Of a DNA stretch of 27,780 nt, positions 1 to 7,233 are shown piece by piece. A program made the translations under genes and the position numbers. Origin of the DNA: JBOFFC01 sp051648405 (GTDB lineage: Bacteria > Planctomycetota > Planctomycetia > Pirellulales > Lacipirellulaceae). The notes beneath the pieces were generated by a model. The model was not told the DNA's origin. It searched no databases and worked only from the letters and a program-made list of their open reading frames with translations. Location: NCBI GenBank assembly GCA_051648405.1, contig JBOFFC010000102.1, forward strand, positions 1 through 27,780. Reading direction: 5' to 3'. How positions within the stretch are numbered: position 1 is the stretch's first letter; every line of letters starts with the position of its first letter.

Positions 1-323
1 CGGCGCACCAGCAGTAGGGCCAGCAAGTAGCGCAGGGCTCGCTCTTCGGGCTGGTCCTGCCACGCCCGCAGCAGCCGCACCAGCACCTCGTTGGGGGCTT
101 GGCCCGACGCCCGTTTGCCGGGAGTCCGGGAGCGCCACCAGCCGATGGTCCCTTCGGGGGGGCCGGCCCACGCCTCGGGGGCGAAGTCGCGCCGTTCAAC
201 GATTTGGCCGCCGGGCCGCGGCTCGTCAACCAGCGCCGAGTAGAACGCCTCGCCGGGGGCAAGGTCGCGGCCCGAAGCGGCGCAGCGGCGGCTCGATCGG
301 CGGACATCGAACTCGTGGTGCAT
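1..323 (-). CDS. Conserved-looking hypothetical protein, partial (C-terminus beyond left edge)
   Basis: An open frame starts at an ATG at 323 (minus strand) and runs off the left edge with no stop, giving at least 107 residues. It begins MHHEFDVRRSSRRCAASGRD and continues with GEAFYSAL, a WAGPPEGTIGWWRSR segment and a helical stretch rich in Leu and Arg near the edge. It has no signal peptide or membrane segment. The composition and the clustered Trp, Pro and Arg residues look like real protein. I do not recognise a function, but the pattern resembles small proteins shared among planctomycetes; that is memory, not a search. It lies downstream of the zinc-ribbon-like gene on the same strand, 156 bases away, so the two may be co-transcribed. 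The start is the only ATG near the 5' end of the frame, and no Shine-Dalgarno sequence is visible. Confidence 0.6.
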   Translation of the reverse strand, partial: MHHEFDVRRSSRRCAASGRDLAPGEAFYSALVDEPRPGGQIVERRDFAPEAWAGPPEGTIGWWRSRTPGKRASGQAPNEVLVRLLRAWQDQPEERALRYLLALLLVR

Positions 324-479
324 GCGTCGATCGCCGCCATCGCGGTCCGCGGGCCAAGGGGCGGCGGATCGTAGGGGCCCCGCGATGACGGCACAAGACG
401 CGTGCGAAGGGCGGCGAAAGCACCGCCAGCAACGAGCGTGCCGAACCCAAGCGGTGGGCGAACATCGGTCCACGGCCCG

Positions 480-713
480 CTAGCTCGCCGAGAAGAACCG
501 CGACGTCGATCCGTCGGGCCCGATCCCCACGCGCAGCGGGGCGAGGCACCGCGGGCAGCGCCCCTCGTAGGCATCCCCATCCCGATTGGGGTAAATGCGG
601 GCGTAGACGCCACAGCACTCGAACGTCACGCCCAGGAACCCGGCCGAAGCGCCGGCGCCGCCGCGCCGCGGCGGCTCGCTGGAGAGGTCGAGGTGCTGGC
701 CTGGATGGTCCAT
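480..713 (-). CDS. Small zinc-ribbon-like hypothetical protein (77 aa)
   Basis: The ATG is at 713 and the stop is TAG at 482-480. The N-terminal third is basic and low in complexity. The C-terminal half is ordered: it has a CCGVYARIYPNRDG stretch, then a CPRC pair, then a conserved-looking GIGPDGSTSRFF ending. Two cysteine pairs about 20 residues apart suggest a small zinc-binding ribbon, although the first pair is adjacent Cys-Cys rather than CxxC, so metal binding is inferred. There is no signal peptide, so it is probably cytoplasmic. It is divergent from the leuA unit and upstream of the partial gene at the left edge. The true start could be further in, because the first 25 residues look unlike the rest. 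Function is unknown. Confidence 0.62.
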   Translation of the reverse strand: MDHPGQHLDLSSEPPRRGGAGASAGFLGVTFECCGVYARIYPNRDGDAYEGRCPRCLAPLRVGIGPDGSTSRFFSAS

Positions 714-752
714 TGGGCCGTGTTCGATCGATTCGGAAGGATCGTCGCCGGG

Positions 753-781
753 TTGCGCGCCCGCCTTCGCAGGCGTGTAAT
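753..781 (+). promoter_or_regulatory. Candidate sigma70-type promoter for the leuA leader transcript
   Basis: TTGCGC at 753-758 and TGTAAT at 776-781 are separated by exactly 17 bases. The -10 box matches TATAAT at five of six positions; the -35 box is weak. Transcription would begin near 788, giving a leader of about 235 bases before leuA that includes the leucine-rich mini-ORF and the hairpin. It lies in the divergent gap next to the minus-strand gene that starts at 713. Inferred from motif and spacing only. Confidence 0.35.
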
Positions 782-854
782 TCTAGCCTGCCGAACGCCG
801 CGCGGTCGGGCGCGAACCTTGCTTTCGGCCGCCGGTCTTGTCATGATCCAAACG

Positions 855-914
855 ATGAAGAACCTCTGGCTACTCGCGCTCGTCCTGCTCGCCCTACCCG
901 GGCCGGGGGCCTGA
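855..914 (+). CDS. Candidate leucine leader peptide upstream of leuA (19 aa)
   Basis: A 19-codon ORF encodes MKNLWLLALVLLALPGPGA and stops at TGA 912-914, about 108 bases before leuA. Seven of its 19 codons are leucine, and two of these are CTA (870-872 and 894-896), which looks uncommon in the surrounding GC-rich genes. A terminator-like hairpin follows at 944-974. This order (Leu-rich peptide, terminator, leuA) is that of known leu attenuators such as enterobacterial leuL. An in-frame ATG at 843 would add four residues. No Shine-Dalgarno sequence is visible, but leuA lacks one too. The alternative is a chance signal-peptide-like ORF, since the sequence also resembles a hydrophobic export signal. 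Confidence 0.5.
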   Translation: MKNLWLLALVLLALPGPGA

Positions 915-943
915 GCGCGCCATCGCAACGCGAAGTACGCTCG

Positions 944-974
944 ACCCCGGGGCCCCAAGGCTTCGGGGTTTTTT
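944..974 (+). terminator. Candidate intrinsic terminator / attenuator ahead of leuA
   Basis: ACCCCG (944-949) pairs perfectly with CGGGGT (964-969), and a six-T run follows at 969-974. An alternative inner pairing is CCCC (953-956) with GGGG (965-968). The hairpin sits between the leucine-rich mini-ORF and the leuA start at 1023, so it would stop transcription before leuA. The leader ORF's 3' end (900-908) can pair with 945-955 as nine base pairs with a two-base bulge, which would break the terminator stem. See the finding for the mechanism. Confidence 0.55.
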
Positions 975-1022
975 CGTATCCTGTTTGGCTCCTCGTTCCC
1001 CCTCTCCGGCGGCACGCCTCCC

Positions 1023-2576
1023 ATGGCCACCCCACGCCCGATCACGATCTTCGACACCACGCTGCGCGACGGCGAGCAGTCCCCCGGCTGCAGCATGAAC
1101 CTGGCCGAGAAGCTCGAACTGGCCCAGGCACTCGTGGACCTGCGGGTCGACGTGATCGAGGCGGGCTTCCCGATCGCCTCGCCGGGGGACTTCGAGTCGG
1201 TCCGGGCGATCGCCGGCGCGGTGCGCGGGGTGCAGGTCTGCGGCCTGGCGCGTTGCAACGAGAAGGACATCGACCGCGCTTGGGAGACGCTCGCCGAAGC
1301 CGAGCGACCGCGGATCCACGTCTTCCTCGCCACCAGCGCCATCCACCGCGAGTTCAAGCTGCGGATGGACATGGACGAGATCGTCGCCCGCGCGATCGCC
1401 GGCGTCACCCGCGCGCGGAACCTGTGCGACAACATCGAGTTCTCCCCCGAGGACGCCGCGCGGACCGAGCCCGACTTCCTCTGCCGGGTGGTCGAGGCGG
1501 CCATCGACGCCGGGGCGACGACCGTCAACATCCCCGACACGGTCGGCTACGCCACGCCGGCCCACATGGGGCGCGTCATCCGGGCGCTCGTTGATCGCGT
1601 GCCGAACATCGACAAGGCGGTGATCAGCATGCACTGCCACGACGACCTGGGGATGGCGGTCGCCAACAGCCTGGCGGGCATCGAGGCGGGCGCCGGCCAG
1701 ATTGAGTGCACCATCAACGGCATCGGCGAGCGGGCCGGCAACTGCTCGCTCGAGGAGGTCGTGATGGCGCTCCGCACGCGCCACGACTACTACCAGTGCT
1801 CGACGCGGATCGACACGACGCGCCTCGTCCCCACCAGCCGGCTGCTGACGAGCATCACCGGCATGCAGGTGCAGCGCAACAAGGCGATCGTCGGCCGCAA
1901 CGCGTTCGCCCACGAGGCCGGCATCCACCAAGACGGGATGCTGAAGGAGCCGACGACCTACGAGATCATGCGCCCCGAGGACGTGGGCTTCACCAAGACC
2001 GACCTGGTGCTCGGCAAGCACAGCGGCCGTGCGGCGCTCTCCGACCGACTGAAGGCGCTCGGGCACCCGGTCGAGGGGGAGAAGCTCGACAAGGTGTTCG
2101 AGGCGTTCAAGCGGCTGGCCGACAAGAAGAAAGAGGTCTACGACGCCGACTTGGTGGCGCTGGTCGAGAAGCGCGTCGGGGCCCCGCCGGCCGGCGAGTG
2201 GTCGCTCGTCTCCTACGAGGTGACCTCGCACACCGATCAAGTCCCGTCGGCGACGGTGACGCTCATGCGCGGTGAGACGCGGGCGACGGAGACGTTCTTC
2301 GGGGGCGACGGGCCCCTCGACGCCCTGTTCCACGCCGTGCAGAAGATCATCGGCGTCGAGGTGGCGGTCCGCGACTACCGCGTCCACAGCGTGACGCGCG
2401 GGGCCGACGCCCAGGGAGAGGCGACCATCGAGGGGGTCGCCGAGGGACGCGTCTACCGCGGCCGCGGCGTTTCGACCGACACGGTCGAGGCGAGCACCCT
2501 GGCGTTCGTCGATGCGGTGAACCGGGCCCTCGCCGGGGGGGGACCCCCGGTCGATCAGAGTCGCGCCGCGGTTTAG
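1023..2576 (+). CDS. leuA: 2-isopropylmalate synthase
   Basis: LeuA condenses acetyl-CoA with 2-oxoisovalerate to 2-isopropylmalate, the first committed step of leucine synthesis, in the cytoplasm. The 517-residue length is normal for the type-1 bacterial enzyme. The catalytic TIM barrel opens with DTTLRDGEQSPG (residues 11-22). The metal and catalytic region HCHDDLG lies at 204-210 and GIGERAGN at 233-240. A LeuA-type C-terminal regulatory domain follows from about residue 390 (WSLVSYEVTSHTDQ onwards); it normally carries leucine feedback inhibition. The ATG at 1023 directly precedes the conserved N-terminus; there is no clear Shine-Dalgarno. The gene stands alone without leuB, leuC or leuD nearby. 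A leucine-rich mini-ORF and hairpin lie upstream, suggesting attenuation control as well as enzyme feedback. Confidence 0.96.
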   Translation: MATPRPITIFDTTLRDGEQSPGCSMNLAEKLELAQALVDLRVDVIEAGFPIASPGDFESVRAIAGAVRGVQVCGLARCNEKDIDRAWETLAEAERPRIHVFLATSAIHREFKLRMDMDEIVARAIAGVTRARNLCDNIEFSPEDAARTEPDFLCRVVEAAIDAGATTVNIPDTVGYATPAHMGRVIRALVDRVPNIDKAVISMHCHDDLGMAVANSLAGIEAGAGQIECTINGIGERAGNCSLEEVVMALRTRHDYYQCSTRIDTTRLVPTSRLLTSITGMQVQRNKAIVGRNAFAHEAGIHQDGMLKEPTTYEIMRPEDVGFTKTDLVLGKHSGRAALSDRLKALGHPVEGEKLDKVFEAFKRLADKKKEVYDADLVALVEKRVGAPPAGEWSLVSYEVTSHTDQVPSATVTLMRGETRATETFFGGDGPLDALFHAVQKIIGVEVAVRDYRVHSVTRGADAQGEATIEGVAEGRVYRGRGVSTDTVEASTLAFVDAVNRALAGGGPPVDQSRAAV

Positions 2577-2605
2577 CCCTCCCCGAGCGACCCTGGGCAA
2601 GTTGT

Positions 2606-2640
2606 CCGCCGCCGCCAGAACTTACGGGTTCCGTCGGCGG
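2606..2640 (+). terminator. Hairpin downstream of leuA, possible terminator
   Basis: CCGCCG (2606-2611) pairs with CGGCGG (2635-2640), starting about 30 bases after the leuA stop. There is no T-run, so an intrinsic terminator is uncertain. A GCTTGCTAGC sequence directly follows (2642-2651) and recurs inside the hairpin after the next gene (4118-4127). Confidence 0.3.
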
Positions 2641-2726
2641 GGCTTGCTAGCTATCGTAAGCGGGCCCTGCGGCGGCGTGCTCCGTGTCGCGCCGCGTCTC
2701 TTCGCTCAAGTACCAAGGACGACGCC

Positions 2727-4091
2727 GTGAACTCGGTCGTGACGCGCCTCTCGGTGATGATGTTCCTCGAGTTCTTCACCTGGGGGGCGTGGGGGCCGAC
2801 GCTCGGCGCATGCTTCAGCGCCAACGGCCTCAGCGACGCCATCGGCGGGGTTTACGGGGCGGGGCCGCTGGCCGCCATCATTGCGCCGCTGTTCCTGGGG
2901 CTGATCGCCGACCGGCTGTTCCCGTCGCAGGTCGTTTACGGCGTGCTGATGCTGCTGGGCGCGGCCTTCATGTACCTGGCGATTGGCTACGCGCAGGCGG
3001 GGGACGGCGGCATGGTCTGGTGGATGTTCATCGGCCACATGCTCTGCTACATGCCGACGATCGGGCTGGTGAACACGATCGCCTTCGCGAACATCAAGGA
3101 CCCCAACCTGTTCCCGTCGATCCGCGTCTGGGGGACGATCGGCTGGATCGCCGCCGGGCTGACGGTCGGGGCGTGCAGTTGGTCGGCGAGCTTCAACATC
3201 CTGTGGCTGTCGATGTGCGGGGCGATCGCCGCGGCAGTCTACGCGTTCACGCTCCCCCACACGCCCCCGCCGGCCAAGGGGAAGCCGCTGAACCTCAGCA
3301 GCCTGCTGATGGCCGACGCGTTCCTGTTGCTCGCCAACGTCCCGTTTGCGGTCTTCATGATCTGCTCGACGCTGATCTGCATCCCGCTCGCCTACTACTA
3401 CGGGTACACCTCGAACCTGCTGACGACGGTCGGCTTCGAGCAGGCGGCCTCGACGATGACCATCGGCCAGATGAGCGAGATCTTCTTCATGATCTTGATC
3501 CCGTTCTTCTTCCGCCGCCTGGGCGTGAAGTGGATGATCCTCGTGGGGATGGCCGCCTGGGTCGCTCGGTACGCGCTGTTCGCCCTCGGCGCTCCGGACC
3601 AGGTCGTGTGGATGATCCTGTTGGGTGTCGTGCTGCACGGCGTGAGCTACGACTTCTTGTTCGTCACCGGGTTCATGTACACCGACCAAAAGGCGCCGGC
3701 GGAAGTCCGCGGGCAGGCTCAGTCGCTGCTGGTCTTCTTCACGCAGGGGATCGGCATGTGGCTCGGCTTCAAGATGGCCGGCTGGCGGTTCGCCGAGACG
3801 ATGACCAGCGAGCCGGCGCTCGCGAAGGCGATCGCCGACTCGCGCGAGGCCTCGACCCCCGGGTTCGTCGAGTCGATGAGCAAGATGCTCAGCGTCTCGA
3901 TGCCCGAAGGGGTCGATCCCGAGCTGATCAACTCCACCATGAATCAGTGGAGAGAGTTCTGGATGCTGCCAGCGATGATGGCGGCCGTGATCGCCGTGAT
4001 CTTCTTTGTGGCGTTCTGGGACAAGACCTCGACCGACGTCCCCGCCGGTCCGCCGCACGACCCGGCGACCCCCGAAGGGGCCCCCGTGTAG
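2727..4091 (+). CDS. MFS transporter, nucleoside:H+ symporter (NupG/XapB-like) family
   Basis: A 454-residue integral membrane protein with about 12 hydrophobic helices, starting MNSVVTRLSVMMFLEFFTWG. The N-terminal FFTWGAWGPTLG stretch and the SIRVWGTIGWIAAG segment near residue 135 are typical of the Nuc_H_symport branch of the major facilitator superfamily. It would sit in the cytoplasmic membrane and import a nucleoside or related small sugar-like solute with protons; the substrate is not readable from sequence. The start is a GTG at 2727 preceded by AAGGA (2715-2719) with a 7-base spacer, one of the few clear Shine-Dalgarno sites in the window. A loop near residues 370-410 carries charged, less hydrophobic sequence before the final helix. 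It stands alone between leuA and the export operon, with hairpins on both sides. Confidence 0.85.
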   Translation: MNSVVTRLSVMMFLEFFTWGAWGPTLGACFSANGLSDAIGGVYGAGPLAAIIAPLFLGLIADRLFPSQVVYGVLMLLGAAFMYLAIGYAQAGDGGMVWWMFIGHMLCYMPTIGLVNTIAFANIKDPNLFPSIRVWGTIGWIAAGLTVGACSWSASFNILWLSMCGAIAAAVYAFTLPHTPPPAKGKPLNLSSLLMADAFLLLANVPFAVFMICSTLICIPLAYYYGYTSNLLTTVGFEQAASTMTIGQMSEIFFMILIPFFFRRLGVKWMILVGMAAWVARYALFALGAPDQVVWMILLGVVLHGVSYDFLFVTGFMYTDQKAPAEVRGQAQSLLVFFTQGIGMWLGFKMAGWRFAETMTSEPALAKAIADSREASTPGFVESMSKMLSVSMPEGVDPELINSTMNQWREFWMLPAMMAAVIAVIFFVAFWDKTSTDVPAGPPHDPATPEGAPV

Positions 4092-4099
4092 GCCGGGCG

Positions 4100-4145
4100 C
4101 TGCGGGTCGCTCGACAGCGCTTGCTAGCGTCGCTCGCGCCCGCAG
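4100..4145 (+). terminator. Hairpin directly after the MFS gene, possible terminator
   Basis: CTGCGGG (4100-4106) pairs with CCCGCAG (4139-4145), and inner CGAC/GTCG pairing adds to the stem. It begins 9 bases after the MFS stop codon and ends before the export operon. No T-run follows, only GGTTTG. Inferred terminator or 3' protective structure. Confidence 0.35.
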
Positions 4146-4281
4146 GGTTTGCTCAAGCGATGCAACCGGAAGGGTCGATCCCCATCGAAGGCCCGCACTG
4201 CGCGCGCCAACGAAGTCGCGATCCTTCCTGGGACATCGCCGTTCGACGCACGCCCGTGCGCTCGTTCGGCGGTCCGGCCGC

Positions 4282-7194
4282 ATGCCGCGTTTCGACGACA
4301 CCGCGAGCCGTCCGCTCCCGCGCCCCGCGGCGGTGGCCGTCGGCCTCGCCGCGCTCGCCGTGTTGTGGGCCTCGACCGGCTGCAGCCCGCGCAAGGCCCG
4401 GCTGCGCGCCGACCGCGACGCCTACGCGTTGATCGACGAGAAGGCGGTCGTCGCGGGGTCGGACGTCGGGCGCCACCGGATCGGGGTCGATCCCTGCTCG
4501 CGGATGCACGACCCGCACGACCCCGACTGCCCGCCCATGCCGCCGGACGACCCGGTCTCGCACGCCTACCTGGAGTGCGTCGATGGCAAGAAGGGCGCCA
4601 AGTACTGGCGCAAGGCGCCGCGCACCACGCAGGTCGAGAACGTCAACTACCGCTCCTGTCTGCCGCTCGACGATCGCGGCCGCCTGGTGCTCGACACGCA
4701 CGGAGCGATGAGGATCGCCCTCCTGAACAACCCCGACTACCAGGCCGAGCTCGAGGAGCTGTACCTGTCGGCCCTCGACGTGTCGTTCGAGCGGTTCCGC
4801 TTCGACGCGCAGCTGCTGGGGGGTTCGGCGATCGACTTCACAGCCGACGGACGCGTCCGCTCGGGCCGCGGCGACACCAACGGCGACGGCGTCCCCGAGT
4901 CCTCCAGCGCGTTCCGCGTCGCCCCCAGCAACCCGGCCAACCGCTGGCGGTTCGAGAAGCTCGGCGCCACCGGCGGCGAGTACGTGGTGGGGATCGCCAA
5001 CTCGATCGTCTGGCAGTTCGCCGGCCCCAACGACTACAGCGGCACGACGTTGCTCGACTTCTCGATCGTGCAGCCCCTGCTGCGCGGCGGCGGGCGGGTG
5101 CGGGTCCTCGAGCGGCTGACGGTCGCCGAGCGCACGCTGCTGGCGAACATCCGCGCGATGGAGCGCTACCGACGCGAGTTCTACGCCGGCGTCGTCGTCG
5201 GCCGGTTCCCCAGCGGCGGCCCCGAGCGTCGCGGCGGCATCCTCGGCGGGGCGGGCCTGGCGAACTTCGCCGGCGTCGGGCTGCGGCTCGGCGGGCAAGG
5301 GGAGGGGGGCTTCTTCGGCAACGGCTTCGCCGGGAACGCCGGCGCCGCGGCGGCCGGCGGCTACCTCGGCCTGATGCAGTCGCAACAGGTCCTGCAGAAC
5401 CAGCGGGCGAACGTCGCGGCACTGCGCGACAGCACGCTGCAGCTCGAAGCGTCGTACGACGCGGGGCGGATCGACCGCTTCCAAGTCGATCTCGCGCGCC
5501 AGGCGCTGTTCAACGCCCAGAGCCAACTGCTCCGCGCCGAAGCCGACCTCGAAAGCGCTCTCGATAACTTCAAGCTGAACGCCGGGCTGCCCCCCGACAT
5601 CGTGCTGGTCGTCGATGACCCGCTGCTCGAGCGGTTCAACCTGCTCGACCCGCCGTTGACGGCCCTTCAGAACGAAACGGCCCAGGTGCTCGAGCGCGCC
5701 CGCTCGGCCGCCACAGCGGCCGCCGAAGACAAGCGATCAGTCGAAGCGGCGGACCAGGCCGGCCCGCCGCGTCTTGCGCAGCCGCTCGTCGAGGCGCCCG
5801 AGGCCGCCGTCGCCAACCAGACGCTGCCTGCGCCGCCGCGCGAAGTCGAGCCGATCGGAGCCGGCCCCGAGTCGCCCGCCTCGCCCGAGGCGCTGCTGGC
5901 CGACGCGCGGCGACTGATCGACGACGCCCGGCAGCGGCTGACGGTCGTCGAGGAAGACATGGTCCACCTAACCGACGTCGCCCCCCGGCGGCGCAAGCAC
6001 CTCGCCCGCATCGGCGCTCGCGACGAGGTGATCGCCGCCCGCATCGACCCCGCGCTGTTCAGCAGCGAGCGGTTCGACGCACGCGTGCGCGGGCTCGACG
6101 AGGACCTGGTCGAGTGGAAGGGGGCGTTCGAGCGGGCGAGCACGCGGGTCGCGGAGCTCGAAGCGTCCCCCCCCGACGCCGCTGCGCCGGAGCTCGCGCG
6201 GCTCCTCAGCGGGCTCTCGTCGCAGCTGCTCGAGCTGTCGATCCTGCAGGCCCGGGCGCGGCTCGACGCGATCGACCTCGAGCCGACGGACCTCAGCCCC
6301 GAGCAAGCGTTCGAGATCGCCCGTCGCTACCGGCGCGACTGGGCCAACGCGCGGGCCGCGCTCGTCGACTCGTGGCGGCTGATCCACTTCAACGCCAACG
6401 ACTTGCAGAGCGCCGTCGACCTGGTCTTCTCCGGCGACCTGGGGAACGTCGGTGACAACCCGTTGCGGCTGCGCGACACCAACGGGCGGCTGCGTGTGGG
6501 CCTCGAGTTCGACACCCCCACCTCGCGGCTCGCCGAGCGGAACGTCTACCGCCAGTCGCTGATCGAGTACCAACAGGCGCGCCGCAACTACTACCGATTC
6601 GTTGATCGCGTCCACCAGCAGGTGCGCTCGACGCTGCGGCAGACACGGCTCAACGAGATCAACCTCGAACTGCGCCGCGAGGCGGTGTTCGTCGCCATCG
6701 CGCAGGTCGATCTGACGCAATTGCGGTTGTCGGAGCCCCCCAAACCGGGGGCGACCGCGCAGTTCAACAACACGACCGCGCGCGACCTGGTGCAGGCGCT
6801 GGGGGACCTGCTGAGTGTGCAGAACGACCTGCTGAGCGTGTGGGTGAACAACCGCGTGCAGCGGATCACCTTGGAGCTCGACCTCGACGTGATGGAGCTC
6901 GACCGCGAAGGGCTGCGGGTCGAGCTCGACACGCCGTGGGAGCTGTTCCTGGTCGATGACCCTTGCAACCCGCGCGGCGACGACGTGCGGCCGGTCGGGC
7001 CGGCGCTCGCGGCGCCGCGGATCGAGGCTCCCGCAGCGTCTCCCGGGGCCGCCGAGCCCGCCACGCGAGTCCCGGCCGCTGCGGCGCTCGAAACGGCCGC
7101 GAAAGGCGAGTCCGAGGCGCCGTCGGCCGCGGCTGGCCTGGGCGGCGCCACGCCGGGGGTCAATAATCGACGCAACGCCACGAGTCGCGGCTGA
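4282..7194 (+). CDS. Oversized TolC-family outer-membrane efflux lipoprotein
   Basis: At 970 residues this is about twice the usual TolC length. The N-terminus is a lipoprotein signal (hydrophobic run, then ASTGC about 30 residues in), so it is probably lipid-anchored in the outer membrane as the exit duct. Residues from about 366 (SQQVLQNQRANVAALRDS) form the first long outer-membrane-efflux helix region. The second half, from about 728 (VGLEFDTPTSRLAERNVYRQ) to 870, repeats the architecture. Between them, from about 459 to 690, is an insertion: an Ala/Pro-rich linker followed by charged heptad-like helices. A Gly-rich loop lies at about 331-364 and an Ala/Pro-rich tail ends the protein. The ATG at 4282 is chosen because it opens the lipoprotein signal; the frame remains open upstream but reads as low-complexity sequence. 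First gene of the four-gene export unit. Confidence 0.85.
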   Translation: MPRFDDTASRPLPRPAAVAVGLAALAVLWASTGCSPRKARLRADRDAYALIDEKAVVAGSDVGRHRIGVDPCSRMHDPHDPDCPPMPPDDPVSHAYLECVDGKKGAKYWRKAPRTTQVENVNYRSCLPLDDRGRLVLDTHGAMRIALLNNPDYQAELEELYLSALDVSFERFRFDAQLLGGSAIDFTADGRVRSGRGDTNGDGVPESSSAFRVAPSNPANRWRFEKLGATGGEYVVGIANSIVWQFAGPNDYSGTTLLDFSIVQPLLRGGGRVRVLERLTVAERTLLANIRAMERYRREFYAGVVVGRFPSGGPERRGGILGGAGLANFAGVGLRLGGQGEGGFFGNGFAGNAGAAAAGGYLGLMQSQQVLQNQRANVAALRDSTLQLEASYDAGRIDRFQVDLARQALFNAQSQLLRAEADLESALDNFKLNAGLPPDIVLVVDDPLLERFNLLDPPLTALQNETAQVLERARSAATAAAEDKRSVEAADQAGPPRLAQPLVEAPEAAVANQTLPAPPREVEPIGAGPESPASPEALLADARRLIDDARQRLTVVEEDMVHLTDVAPRRRKHLARIGARDEVIAARIDPALFSSERFDARVRGLDEDLVEWKGAFERASTRVAELEASPPDAAAPELARLLSGLSSQLLELSILQARARLDAIDLEPTDLSPEQAFEIARRYRRDWANARAALVDSWRLIHFNANDLQSAVDLVFSGDLGNVGDNPLRLRDTNGRLRVGLEFDTPTSRLAERNVYRQSLIEYQQARRNYYRFVDRVHQQVRSTLRQTRLNEINLELRREAVFVAIAQVDLTQLRLSEPPKPGATAQFNNTTARDLVQALGDLLSVQNDLLSVWVNNRVQRITLELDLDVMELDREGLRVELDTPWELFLVDDPCNPRGDDVRPVGPALAAPRIEAPAASPGAAEPATRVPAAAALETAAKGESEAPSAAAGLGGATPGVNNRRNATSRG

Positions 7195-7233
7195 GCTCCC
7201 GCTCGCCGCTCCGTCCCCGTGCGGCCGCTAACC

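Noticed and set aside
714..1022. T-box or other known riboswitch before leuA
   Set aside because: I found no T-box-like consensus or long conserved specifier arrangement; the Leu-rich ORF plus hairpin explains the region better.
894..2600. Long open frame on the minus strand opposite leuA
   Set aside because: It is an antisense shadow of a high-GC gene; the translation is Arg/His/Asp-rich low complexity with no recognisable domain, while leuA is complete on the plus strand.
4149..4281. Extended N-terminus or separate small gene before the TolC-like lipoprotein
   Set aside because: The open frame continues upstream, but it overlaps the MFS gene end and its translation is unstructured; the lipoprotein signal defines the start at 4282.
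4153..5526. Long minus-strand frame opposite the TolC-like gene
   Set aside because: It is compositionally an antisense shadow; the plus-strand frame has a lipoprotein signal and efflux-family helices.
7219..7233. GTG start five codons upstream for the adaptor
   Set aside because: It adds only a short non-conserved MRPLT stretch, and the ATG at 7234 fits the basic N-terminus before the membrane anchor; not excluded, only less likely.
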